A stretch of 30,168 nucleotides of DNA, taken from IMG/VR virus record IMGVR_UViG_3300038954_000520, positions 1-30,168 of that record. One strand, 5' to 3'. Shown here piece after piece: positions 23,820 to 30,105 of this stretch (position 1 is its first letter; the number at the start of each line of letters is the position of its first letter). A program made the position numbers and the translations under genes. The notes below the pieces were generated by a model. It ran no database searches and was not told the DNA's origin. It was given only the letters and a program-made list of their open reading frames with translations. Origin of the DNA: a virus.

Positions 23820-25879
23820 TGCGATTTACAATTTTTTTTTATATAATTTTGATCTTAACAAATGTGTCCGGAGCCGCTTCGTTTGACGATGGCGGCCCGG
23901 TTACGTTGTATGATGACGCGCAAGAGAATTACTTTGGGGATGCACCGGGGGATGGGATTTACCAAGCGGGCAGCGGGTCGATTGAGATTCTAACCTACGG
24001 CTATACGCCGCAAGCGCCTTCCTGGTCGCGCCCTGCGACCACTTCATTTACTGATATCGACAGTAACGATCCATTTCGAATTCTCGCAACTTACCCAATC
24101 AGTTGGACGGATATTGACAACATTTTTGATTTTGACGGCGACGGCGACAAAGACGCGGTGCAGTCGGTGCAGGTCCGCTGTTATGTAGCCTGGTCTTTTT
24201 CCGGCGGGTGGCAACTGGCCGGAACGTTTGAAAGTTTCGCAGTGAACTATTCGGATATGTTGCAATTGTGGATTGTGACACCGCAGAATAGCGGAATTGC
24301 TGACAGTTCGTTTCGCATCCGCTGGAACGTTTATGTTTCGCCGCTTGATTTTGCTACCGATCCAGGCACCTATTCGAATAATGAGTATTCACCGGTATGG
24401 ACCTGGTCAACTCCGGCAACGCCAACACCGACCTTCACGCCCTCGAACACTCCAACACCGGTGCCGACGGCGGAACCGACACCGACACCGACTTTCACGC
24501 CGACCGCAACACCGACCGCAACCAACACGCCGACACCGCGCCCGGCAATGCCCAATCCGAATTTAGGCTATCCGGACAATGGGGCGCTGAGCAATGGCAC
24601 GTTTCGTTTTACGGTCTTGGAAAATGGTGGCGGGCCAAACGACCCCTACTTACATTCGGCATTCAAAGAATTTCGTGTATGGCTGGCCGTTTATAACGGA
24701 ACGTGGCCACAGCCTGGTGATTTTCAGTTTCGATCGTCGAACACCGGTACAGCGGGCAATCCCACGATTCACAAAATTACTGGATTGTCGCCGGGTGATA
24801 TTTTTCAAATCCGGGTTCAAATTATACCGACTTCGGAAAGTGGCTATACACTTTCGGATCGAGTGGATTCGGCGATTTTTGTGGTGCCGCAACCGCCGAC
24901 GGCGACGCCAACCGCCACAGCAACGCACACACCTACCTTTACGCCGACGCCGACTGAGCCGCCCGACCCGACGGCAACCAACACGCCGAGTCACACACCG
25001 ACGCCGACCGATACGGCCACGGCCACCGCGACACCGACACCGACGGACACGGCCACACACACGCCGACCTTCACTCCAACGGATACGCCACCGCCGGATG
25101 CGACCGCGACACCGACACCGACGGCCACCTTCACGCCGAGCCACACTCCGACACCATCGAACACGCCGACGGCCACCAACACGTTCACTCCGACTAGCAC
25201 TTTCACCTTTACGCCGACCTTTACCAACACGCCGTTGTCGAGCAATCCAACGGCCACCTTTACGCCAACATTCACACCGAGTAACACGTTTACGGCCACG
25301 CCGACTTTTACGCCGAGCCATACGCCGACGGCGACCCATACCCACACGCCACAGCCGACCGATCAGCCGACCCATACGCCGACCTGGACGCCATCAGCAA
25401 CCAAGGCGCCAACCGCGACACCGACGCCGCAGTATGTGCAGGAGCCCCTCGAATTCCTGGCGGCCAGCGCGGTTGTGGGGATCCCGACCGAGACTTCGAT
25501 TCAATGGGGATTGCCTGACCAGGTTCTATTCAACAACGAGGCGGACCGGGCAGACATTCGCGCCGTGACAGGGGTGGCGGATAATGTGGACGCGGCTAGC
25601 GCGTTTATCGTTGGACAGTTTGCCGAGCCGCAGGAAATCGCGAGCAGCACGATCTTGCAGCCGGGCAACACATACACGATTTGGGGATCAACGTTTAACT
25701 TGCCGCGCAGTGCTCGCAGCGCCTGGCTGCGGATTGAGTACACAATGGCGGAGTTGTCGCCGACGCCGACACCTACGCCGGTGGATACACCGACACCGAC
25801 GCCTACGCCGATTCCGCCCGGCTGGGGCGTGTTCGAAAAGAGCGGCGGAGTTTTATATGAATGGTTGAAATCGATTTAG
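23819..25879 (+). CDS. Secreted Thr/Pro-repeat (stalk-like) protein
   Basis: 686 residues. A signal peptide at about 1-20 ([20 protein letters not shown]) is followed by an N-terminal domain containing a Ca-binding-like [10 protein letters not shown] (about 103-112). Two low-complexity blocks of TPTPTFTPS-type repeats (about 197-243 and 359-540) flank a middle domain (about 244-358), which may be fibronectin III-like ([24 protein letters not shown]). The C-terminal domain (about 541-645) includes NPRSARS-like and [11 protein letters not shown] parts. A last short repeat ends in [20 protein letters not shown]. Such Thr/Pro linkers are long, extended and often O-glycosylated. A stalk carrying two binding domains is the simplest reading. 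Confidence 0.65.
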   Translation: MRFTIFFYIILILTNVSGAASFDDGGPVTLYDDAQENYFGDAPGDGIYQAGSGSIEILTYGYTPQAPSWSRPATTSFTDIDSNDPFRILATYPISWTDIDNIFDFDGDGDKDAVQSVQVRCYVAWSFSGGWQLAGTFESFAVNYSDMLQLWIVTPQNSGIADSSFRIRWNVYVSPLDFATDPGTYSNNEYSPVWTWSTPATPTPTFTPSNTPTPVPTAEPTPTPTFTPTATPTATNTPTPRPAMPNPNLGYPDNGALSNGTFRFTVLENGGGPNDPYLHSAFKEFRVWLAVYNGTWPQPGDFQFRSSNTGTAGNPTIHKITGLSPGDIFQIRVQIIPTSESGYTLSDRVDSAIFVVPQPPTATPTATATHTPTFTPTPTEPPDPTATNTPSHTPTPTDTATATATPTPTDTATHTPTFTPTDTPPPDATATPTPTATFTPSHTPTPSNTPTATNTFTPTSTFTFTPTFTNTPLSSNPTATFTPTFTPSNTFTATPTFTPSHTPTATHTHTPQPTDQPTHTPTWTPSATKAPTATPTPQYVQEPLEFLAASAVVGIPTETSIQWGLPDQVLFNNEADRADIRAVTGVADNVDAASAFIVGQFAEPQEIASSTILQPGNTYTIWGSTFNLPRSARSAWLRIEYTMAELSPTPTPTPVDTPTPTPTPIPPGWGVFEKSGGVLYEWLKSI
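24895..25437 (+). repeat. Thr/Pro-coding low-complexity repeat
   Basis: About 540 bp of imperfect repeats of ACGCC, ACACC and ACTCC units coding for TPT/TFTPS/TPTAT motifs within the large secreted protein. A second, shorter block lies at 24410-24545. The DNA is Cys- and Gly-free in translation, and its opposite strand has long spurious open frames rich in Val and Gly. Length variation between strains is likely by slipped replication. Confidence 0.8.
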
Positions 25880-25897
25880 TGTTGAGGTGCGAACAAA

Positions 25898-26206
25898 ATG
25901 AGTGGTGAAAATCAGAATGGATATGTCCGAGTTCGCGAATTTGATGCGGGTATAAAAAATCTCAGCGACAAAATGGATGAGATTAAAAAAATTGTGCAGC
26001 AGCAAAAATCAGAAACCGATCAGGATGTCCAGCGAGTACACCACCGGGTGGATGCGGCGGAAAACCGTTTGAATCAAGTGGAGATAAGCTTGTCATCCGC
26101 CACAACAAAATCGGATGCTAGCGAACGAAAGTGGGAGCGCGTGTTTTGGGTTATCCTTGCGGCGGCTGTTGGGTTGGTTGTATCTGTGATTCAGGGAGGC
26201 GGGTGA
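25898..26206 (+). CDS. XhlA-like lysis protein (coiled coil plus C-terminal membrane segment)
   Basis: 102 residues. The N-terminal about 75 residues are a coiled coil (DAGIKNLSDKMDEIKKIVQQ; VQRVHHRVDAAENRLNQVEI). The C-terminus is one membrane segment (VFWVILAAAVGLVVSVIQ). This design is typical of haemolysin XhlA-type proteins found just before holin and endolysin genes. It probably sits on the inner membrane with the coiled coil in the cytoplasm. The stop shares bases with the next start (GTGATG). It starts the lysis cassette. Confidence 0.7.
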   Translation: MSGENQNGYVRVREFDAGIKNLSDKMDEIKKIVQQQKSETDQDVQRVHHRVDAAENRLNQVEISLSSATTKSDASERKWERVFWVILAAAVGLVVSVIQGGG

Positions 26207-26652
26207 TGGTCCGGCTCACAAAGAATTTTCGGAGTGAGGAATTTGAATGTAAATGCGGGTGTGGCGCCTATCATGTAAATCCATTTTTGGTGATGACGCT
26301 GCAAGAGTTTCGGGATTTTTTGAGAGTGGAAACGGATAGGGAAGTGATTTTGAAAGTGCTATCCGGAGTGCGTTGTTTGGAGCACAACAATAAATCGGTG
26401 AAAAAAGGCGGAGCGGGGAGTTATTCGGGATCACAACATACGTGGGATCCTAAGTTATTGATTTGGGAGGACGGCCGCCCGTGCGCGGCGGATCTGCGGG
26501 CGATTGATAAGAAAACAGGCGGTATTCTTTCGCCCCGGCGTGTGCACCAATTGGCGATCGAGTTTGGGAAGTGGAAGGGATTGGGGCTGTATTCGTGGGG
26601 GATCCATGTCGACGTGAGGCAAGGCCGGAAGGCCAGGTGGGGCGGGAAATAA
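26206..26652 (+). CDS. Endolysin, M15-type (D-Ala-D-Ala carboxypeptidase-like) peptidase
   Basis: 148 residues from ATG 26206, with GGGAGG 7 nt upstream. It begins MVRLTKNFRSEEFECKCGCG, the usual start of phage M15_3 peptidases. It has LSGVRCLEHNNKSVKKGGAG (53-72), zinc ligand His78 in SGSQH, Asp96 in AADL and His134 in HVD, with catalytic Asp136, and ends with VRQGRKARWGGK. Between His78 and Asp96 there is an insertion of about 10 residues. No signal peptide, so it needs a holin to cross the membrane. It cuts peptidoglycan cross-links. Confidence 0.85.
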   Translation: MVRLTKNFRSEEFECKCGCGAYHVNPFLVMTLQEFRDFLRVETDREVILKVLSGVRCLEHNNKSVKKGGAGSYSGSQHTWDPKLLIWEDGRPCAADLRAIDKKTGGILSPRRVHQLAIEFGKWKGLGLYSWGIHVDVRQGRKARWGGK

Positions 26653-26673
26653 AAAAAATAGGAGGATTGGGCG

Positions 26674-27144
26674 ATGCGATTGCAAGAGGATACCAAACGG
26701 CATTTGGCGGCAGTGGCGGGGATATTGATTGGGCCCGCGCAGGTGGCTCTGATTGTTTTTGCGGTGCTCTTTTTTGTGGGGTGCCGGAGTTTTTCGGTTC
26801 GGGATCACAATGGGCCGGTGATTGTCAGTGGATCCAATATGTATAACAAAAAGGATCCGCAAAATACCGAGATCGATGCCGAAGTGTTTCGGCGAAGCGG
26901 ATCGATCCAACTCAATCAAATGATTTCGGGGACGATCGAGGGCGGCACCGGCCTGGTGATGATTCGATTAAATAACATCGGGAATGAAGGTTTTGACAAG
27001 AATTATTTTTTGGATGATTTGGTTTGGCGGTATCCGCAAATTATGAATTCTCTTGTAGAAGGCTATTTGAAAAACGTACAGGAAGGGGGAAGCGGTGATG
27101 GATGGATCCAGTCAGGAGTCCAAAAACAAAGCGGGCCTGAGTAA
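26674..27144 (+). CDS. Lipoprotein-like lysis-cassette protein (spanin candidate)
   Basis: 156 residues with GGAGG 8 nt upstream. The N-terminal 37 residues have a hydrophobic core (LIGPAQVALIVFAVLFFVGC) ending in a lipobox-like FVG|C37. The rest is polar and beta-rich (NGPVIVSGSNMYNKKDP, GGTGLVMIRLNNIGNEG). Gene order after the endolysin fits an o-spanin or other lipoprotein that helps disrupt the outer envelope. It could instead be a holin with one membrane segment. The 3' end overlaps the next gene by 47 nt. The lipobox call is plausible but untested. Confidence 0.5.
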   Translation: MRLQEDTKRHLAAVAGILIGPAQVALIVFAVLFFVGCRSFSVRDHNGPVIVSGSNMYNKKDPQNTEIDAEVFRRSGSIQLNQMISGTIEGGTGLVMIRLNNIGNEGFDKNYFLDDLVWRYPQIMNSLVEGYLKNVQEGGSGDGWIQSGVQKQSGPE

Positions 27145-27322
27145 TTTTCAGAAGGCGGAGCGAGTGGCAGGATACGGGATGAGCGGCTATTTGGCCACCC
27201 AATTGCAGGCGGTGGAGCCGGGTCATTATTTGTATTTGCTCGGCGCGATCGTGCTGCTTGTGGTTCTTTCAGGCGTACGGGATGTTTTGACGCAATTGCT
27301 CGAATTGAAATACGGGAAGTAA
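27098..27322 (+). CDS. Small membrane protein, holin candidate
   Basis: 74 residues from ATG 27098 (GTG at 27095 is an alternative), with a purine-rich GGAAGGGGGAAG upstream. One or two hydrophobic parts: a weaker GYGMSGYLATQL and a clear membrane segment YLYLLGAIVLLVVLSGV, then a charged tail. It overlaps the lipoprotein-like gene and is the last gene of the late operon; terminators follow. Small size, membrane segment and lysis context suggest a holin, though the XhlA-like protein may also take part. Confidence 0.55.
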   Translation: MDGSSQESKNKAGLSNFQKAERVAGYGMSGYLATQLQAVEPGHYLYLLGAIVLLVVLSGVRDVLTQLLELKYGK

Positions 27323-27332
27323 CGCTCCCAAG

Positions 27333-27348
27333 GCTCGCTGAGGCGAGC
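27333..27348. other. Short GC-rich hairpin
   Basis: GCTCGC pairs with GCGAGC around a TGAG loop, just after the last late gene. No T-run follows; it may help protect the mRNA end or form part of a dispersed palindrome. Confidence 0.35.
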
Positions 27349-27360
27349 ACTTTCCTCCCC

Positions 27361-27401
27361 AAAGGCCCGGTGGCCGGTGCTTCCGCCGGGCCTTTCTTTT
27401 T
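27361..27401 (+). terminator. Rho-independent terminator of the late operon
   Basis: A perfect 10-bp stem (AAAGGCCCGG with CCGGGCCTTT) and a 15-nt loop, followed by C and five T residues. It lies 38 nt after the holin candidate. The A-rich 5' side could also serve a leftward transcript. Confidence 0.88.
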
Positions 27402-27475
27402 GGGTGGGAAATTTGGTGGGAAGAAAATTTCTTGTTTTTTGTAAGTCTAGAAATACAAGTTATAAACAAGTTTTA

Positions 27476-27526
27476 AGCACCGGTCTCCAAATCAGCAGGT
27501 TGGGGGTTCGAGTCCCTCCGCGCCTG
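27476..27526 (+). other. Phage attachment site: 3' part of a tRNA-Trp(CCA) gene
   Basis: The 51 bp begin AGCACCGGTCTCCAAA, the end of a tRNA D-stem followed by an anticodon arm with loop CTCCAAA (anticodon CCA, Trp). They continue with a T arm (GGGGG-TTCGAGT-CCCTC) and an acceptor strand ending CGCGCCTG. The 5' half of a tRNA is missing and no CCA follows, so this is not a working tRNA. The anticodon stem 3' side (TCAGC) does not pair with CCGGT. Such tRNA 3' copies next to an integrase gene are the usual attP/attL/attR cores. Flanking copies of CAAGTT and inverted CTTGT/ACAAG (27431-27470) could be integrase arm sites. Confidence 0.75.
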
Positions 27527-27533
27527 AGTTTGT

Positions 27534-27566
27534 AAAGCCCCTTTTTTAGGGGCTTTTTTTATTTTT
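27534..27566 (+). terminator. Rho-independent terminator after the att site
   Basis: AAAGCCCC (27534-27541) pairs perfectly with GGGGCTTT (27549-27556) around a 7-nt loop; T-rich sequence follows. It may be the natural terminator of the tRNA-Trp gene carried over with the att core. The region 27567-27674 to the integrase holds TTGTCGTTAA/TTGTTGTCAA near-repeats and weak promoter-like pairs (TTGTGT-N17-TATGGT), but nothing certain. Confidence 0.85.
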
Positions 27567-27674
27567 GCTTGATTTTATGGGGGTTTTGGCGGTTTCATTT
27601 TTGTGTTGCGTTCTTTGGTGAATTATGGTAGATTGTCGTTAATTGTTGTCAATTGAAAAAAATTGGTGGGAGAT

Positions 27675-28754
27675 ATGGTGGGTAAGCGCGACTATGGGAC
27701 CGGGACAGTGATTCGGCGGGGATCGCGGTATTATTGGCGGGTGCGGATCGACGGCCAGCGGCGGGATGTGGCGATAAAAGTTCCCGGCGCGTACCCTGAG
27801 CAACCGGCGCGATCGCGGGCCGAGGCGGGGCGCATGGTGCAGCGCTATGGCTCGCAGTTGTGGGAAAAGCCGGAACGGGTGGAAGAATGGACGCTAGAGG
27901 GGCTGTTTGACGCGTTTAAGACTGCCTGCGGGGAAAGAGTCGCCTTGCGTAGCCAGGCGCAACGAGACGGCTGGTTTTGCCGTTTTTGCCAGGTGTGGCC
28001 ACGGGTCTCAGATATCACCCATGAATCCATCGGGCAGTACGAACGGCGGCGCATGTGGGAAGCGGTCGAGGGCAATGGATACAAGAGCGCCAACCGGACT
28101 GTGTCGCGGTCGACCGTGAACCGGGAGTTGGCCGCCTTGCGCCGGGTTCTCAATTGGGCCGTGGCCACCGGCAAAATCGAGCGATCGCCAATGGCCGGCT
28201 ATACGCTGGGCCGGGAACGGCCGCATAAAGACCGGGTGTTGACCCCAGCGGAGCGCTGGCGCCTTTTGAAAGAGGTCATGCGGCCGGAGTGGGGGTCGAT
28301 TCGGGTGATAGTGCTGTTGGCGCTGTTTCATGGGTTTCGCAAGGGGGAATTGCTGCGGCTTGAGCGATCGCACGTCAACCGCAAGCGCCGGGAGATCCAT
28401 GTGGTGTATGGCAAGGGCGGGCGGTCGCGTATTGTGCCGGTGCGGGCCAGCGTCTGGCGGCGGTTGGAGCGGCATTTGTCGGTTGGCGATCAAGAGTGGG
28501 TGTTTGAGTCGCCAAGGCGGCCGGGGCAGCCTTGGCAGGATGTGAAGTCGGTTTTCGGGCGGTTGCTGGAACGGTGCGGGATAAATGATTTTGTGTTTCA
28601 CGATTTGCGGCATACGGCGGCGACGCGGATGCTGGAAGCGGGGGTGGATATTCGGACGGTGCAAATGATTTTGGGGCATGCTTCCGTCAAGACGACGGAG
28701 CGGTACACCAATCCACAGGGGGACGCGAAGCGGCGAGCGGTGGAGATGGGGTGA
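27675..28754 (+). CDS. int: Tyrosine-family site-specific integrase
   Basis: 359 residues from ATG 27675; GTG 27678 is better spaced from GGGAG and TTG 27663 is also possible. The N-terminus has an arm-binding-like beta domain (GTVIRRGSRYYWRVRIDGQR), then a SAM-like core-binding domain (about 80-175). The catalytic domain has the full tyrosine recombinase set: Arg222 (HGFRKGELL), Lys247 (GKGGRSR), His309 and Arg312 (HDLRHT), His335 (LGHAS) and the nucleophile Tyr344 (TERYTN). It would recombine the nearby attP with the host tRNA-Trp gene. It is 148 bp right of the att core. The gene is GC-rich and looks intact. Confidence 0.95.
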   Translation: MVGKRDYGTGTVIRRGSRYYWRVRIDGQRRDVAIKVPGAYPEQPARSRAEAGRMVQRYGSQLWEKPERVEEWTLEGLFDAFKTACGERVALRSQAQRDGWFCRFCQVWPRVSDITHESIGQYERRRMWEAVEGNGYKSANRTVSRSTVNRELAALRRVLNWAVATGKIERSPMAGYTLGRERPHKDRVLTPAERWRLLKEVMRPEWGSIRVIVLLALFHGFRKGELLRLERSHVNRKRREIHVVYGKGGRSRIVPVRASVWRRLERHLSVGDQEWVFESPRRPGQPWQDVKSVFGRLLERCGINDFVFHDLRHTAATRMLEAGVDIRTVQMILGHASVKTTERYTNPQGDAKRRAVEMG

Positions 28755-28780
28755 GAGTGTGAAGTGTGAAGCCAACAGTT

Positions 28781-28802
28781 GCCCAGGGTTGAAACCCTGG
28801 GC
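28781..28802. repeat. Perfect hairpin GCCCAGGG-TTGAAA-CCCTGGGC
   Basis: An 8-bp perfect inverted repeat (stem GCCCAGGG, loop TTGAAA) between the convergent integrase and the leftward operon. It may end transcription on either strand even without a T-run, or be a copy of a host dispersed palindrome. Confidence 0.5.
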
Positions 28803-28804
28803 TG

Positions 28805-29050
28805 CTAACGTTCGCCCTTACGGACGTGTTCTTTATTTCCTTTTTGGGTGAGGCGGTAGTGTTGGGCTTTGGGGCCGCCTGGTTTGTAAGTTTTAGGCGG
28901 TTCGCAGGGTTCTATGAGGCCCGCGAGTTGCATGCGATCGAGGTGTCGGGCGGTGGTTTGGCGGACCGCGCCGAGTTCTTTGGCGATTTGGTAGCAAGTG
29001 AGCCGCCTGCCCTTTAGGCAGGCGGCGATTTCGCTTTGTTTGGGGGTCAT
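28805..29050 (-). CDS. Small winged-helix DNA-binding protein
   Basis: 81 residues; GGAGA lies 7-11 nt upstream on the minus strand. The helix-turn-helix lies at residues about 17-47 (LTCYQIAKELGAVRQTTARH, LDRMQLAGLIE), followed by a wing (KAQHYRLTQKGN) and a basic tail. It resembles MarR/ArsR-like winged-helix proteins in the phage/plasmid class. It is the last gene of a leftward four-gene unit. It could be the regulator of the operator found in the promoter at 29992-30020, but this is not shown. A hairpin lies just beyond its stop. Confidence 0.65.
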   Translation of the reverse strand: MTPKQSEIAACLKGRRLTCYQIAKELGAVRQTTARHLDRMQLAGLIEPCEPPKTYKPGGPKAQHYRLTQKGNKEHVRKGER

Positions 29051-29070
29051 GATGGATCTCCGTTGTCAAG

Positions 29071-29331
29071 TCAGTCTATCAATAAATAGGGATTTTCTTT
29101 TAACTTCTGATTAACTGATTCATTCTCGCGTTCACAATCCCTGCAAAAATGCGAAATATCTTGTGGATGCACACCCATGTCGGTGGGTGCGCAACCAAAA
29201 GCACTTCTACCCCACTGCCTCCAAGATTTGACTTCTCCACATTGCGGACAAGTGGCTTGAAGACAATTTCCCATTTCTATTCGTTCCCAATCCGTTGTAG
29301 GGTAGACGACCCCATAGACTTCCTTTGACAT
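29071..29331 (-). CDS. Small zinc-ribbon protein
   Basis: 86 residues with AAAGGAG upstream of the ATG. It has two Cys pairs, Cys28-x2-Cys31 (CPQCGEV) and Cys63-x2-Cys66 (FCRDCERE), typical of a zinc ribbon, with AFGCAPTDMGVHPQDISHFC between. No known family is recognised. AT-rich DNA. It is the third gene of the leftward unit; a 9-bp hairpin (29353-29377) lies between it and the upstream gene. Confidence 0.6.
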   Translation of the reverse strand: MSKEVYGVVYPTTDWERIEMGNCLQATCPQCGEVKSWRQWGRSAFGCAPTDMGVHPQDISHFCRDCERENESVNQKLKENPYLLID

Positions 29332-29352
29332 TTTATATTTCTCCTTTGCGTG

Positions 29353-29377
29353 GCAGGGGCGGATTCAGCGCCCCTGC
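29353..29377. other. Intercistronic hairpin in the leftward unit
   Basis: GCAGGGGCG pairs perfectly with CGCCCCTGC, with a 7-nt loop. It lies after the stop of the 99-residue gene and before the ribosome site of the zinc-ribbon gene, in the leftward direction. No T-run follows on the minus strand, so it is more likely an mRNA stabiliser or processing point than a terminator. Confidence 0.5.
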
Positions 29378-29387
29378 TGTTTGGGTT

Positions 29388-29687
29388 TTAGCGTTTGAGC
29401 CAGCCCTTTTTTTGGGGGCGGCCGTTGGATTTTTTGGTTTCGTATTCTTGGACGATATGATCGATCGAGTCTCCGGATGCGGTTTGTTTGATTGCCTGGA
29501 CCGCGTTGAAGACGTTTTTTACCTGGCGATCGGGGAGAGCGGCCAGGGCTTTGATGATCTCTGGAATCGCCCGGGCGGCGCGGAGTTCTTCGGTGTCGTG
29601 GGATCCATTGCCGCCGTTGCCGCCGATTGAGTTGATCACGGCATCGATGCCGCGATTGGGTTGGGTGTTGGTGTTTTCTTGATTCAT
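29388..29687 (-). CDS. Hypothetical protein, 99 residues
   Basis: The ATG at 29687 follows AAGGAG. The protein starts with an Asn/Gln/Gly-rich stretch (TNTQPNRGIDAVINSIGGNG) and has a helical middle (ELRAARAIPEIIKALAALPD; VKNVFNAVQAIKQTASGDSI), then a basic end (NGRPQKKGWLKR). I recognise no family. The basic tail could bind nucleic acid. It is the second gene of the leftward unit. Confidence 0.55.
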   Translation of the reverse strand: MNQENTNTQPNRGIDAVINSIGGNGGNGSHDTEELRAARAIPEIIKALAALPDRQVKNVFNAVQAIKQTASGDSIDHIVQEYETKKSNGRPQKKGWLKR

Positions 29688-29716
29688 GGTATACTCTCCT
29701 TAAGTATTGTATGTTT

Positions 29717-29758
29717 CCCCGTTGGCGCGGGGAGTGGCCCTCGGCATAGCCGAGGGCC
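29717..29758. other. Two adjacent hairpins in the leftward unit
   Basis: CCCCG (29717-29721) pairs with CGGGG (29728-29732). GGCCCTCGGC (29736-29745) pairs perfectly with GCCGAGGGCC (29749-29758) around ATA. They lie just after the stop of the first leftward gene. On the + strand GTTTTGATTTT follows, so rightward termination is possible. On the minus strand there is no T-run. They may set relative expression of the genes. Confidence 0.55.
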
Positions 29759-29767
29759 GTTTTGATT

Positions 29768-29950
29768 TTAGTTCATCATGCTTTGCAATTTTTCCATTTC
29801 AGTACCGATTTGTTCTTGGTTCATGTTGCCTTGGGTTACGTGCCGCATTAGGAATTTTGCTCTCACTTGCGCTTGTTGGCTTCCGTATTGAATTGCTTCC
29901 CATAGTCTGGTGATCACTTCTTTTTCTTGTGCTTGGTTTAGTTGGTTCAT
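29768..29950 (-). CDS. Hypothetical protein, 60 residues, first gene of leftward unit
   Basis: The start at 29950 is supported by AAAGGAG 6 nt upstream (minus strand). An ORF beginning 33 bp earlier is less likely. It begins MNQLNQAQEKEVITRLWEAI and is a helical, Gln-rich protein with Arg/Lys patches and a Met/Asn-rich end. No family recognised. The promoter at 29992-30020 lies directly upstream. Confidence 0.55.
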   Translation of the reverse strand: MNQLNQAQEKEVITRLWEAIQYGSQQAQVRAKFLMRHVTQGNMNQEQIGTEMEKLQSMMN

Positions 29951-29991
29951 TTTTGCTCTCCTTTGTTTGTTTTTTTTAACCATCTACACAT

Positions 29992-30020
29992 ATAATATAC
30001 TAGGATTCTCCTAGTGTCAA
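29992..30020 (-). promoter_or_regulatory. Sigma70-type promoter with operator between -35 and -10
   Basis: On the minus strand TTGACA (30015-30020), a 17-nt spacer and TATTAT (29992-29997). The spacer contains CTAGGAGAATCCTAG (30000-30014), a perfect 6-bp inverted repeat with a 3-bp centre. A repressor bound there would block RNA polymerase directly. It would drive the four leftward genes to 28805. Confidence 0.78.
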
Positions 30021-30064
30021 GAGAAAATTTCACTTTTTTTGATTTTTTTTTACTGGGTGGGGTT

Positions 30065-30105
30065 GATGGGCTACGCGGACAAACGGCGTCCGCTTTTAGC
30101 CCATC
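30065..30105. repeat. Nested palindromic repeat
   Basis: GATGGGCTA pairs with TAGCCCATC (9 bp), and inside it GCGGAC pairs with GTCCGC, making a two-part hairpin. The outer arm and the following CCTAC resemble the palindrome at 18665-18685. Probably a dispersed chromosomal or phage palindromic element rather than a gene. The window from 30021 to 30064 holds nothing that I can assign. Confidence 0.5.

Noticed and set aside
24650-25375. Long minus-strand open frames rich in Arg, Val and Gly
   Set aside because: They are opposite the Thr/Pro repeats; low-complexity codons in one frame leave the other strand stop-free. No ribosome site or family pattern.
24895-25437. CRISPR array in the repeated region
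   Set aside because: Repeats are short, irregular and coding; there are no uniform repeat-spacer units and no cas genes.
27476-27526. A functional tRNA-Trp gene
   Set aside because: The 5' half, the acceptor partner strand and the CCA are absent, and the anticodon stem does not pair on its 3' side. It is an att core.
27567-27674. Strong promoter for the integrase gene
   Set aside because: Only weak pairs (TTGTGT or TTGCGT with TATGGT or TAGATT) occur; not enough to annotate.
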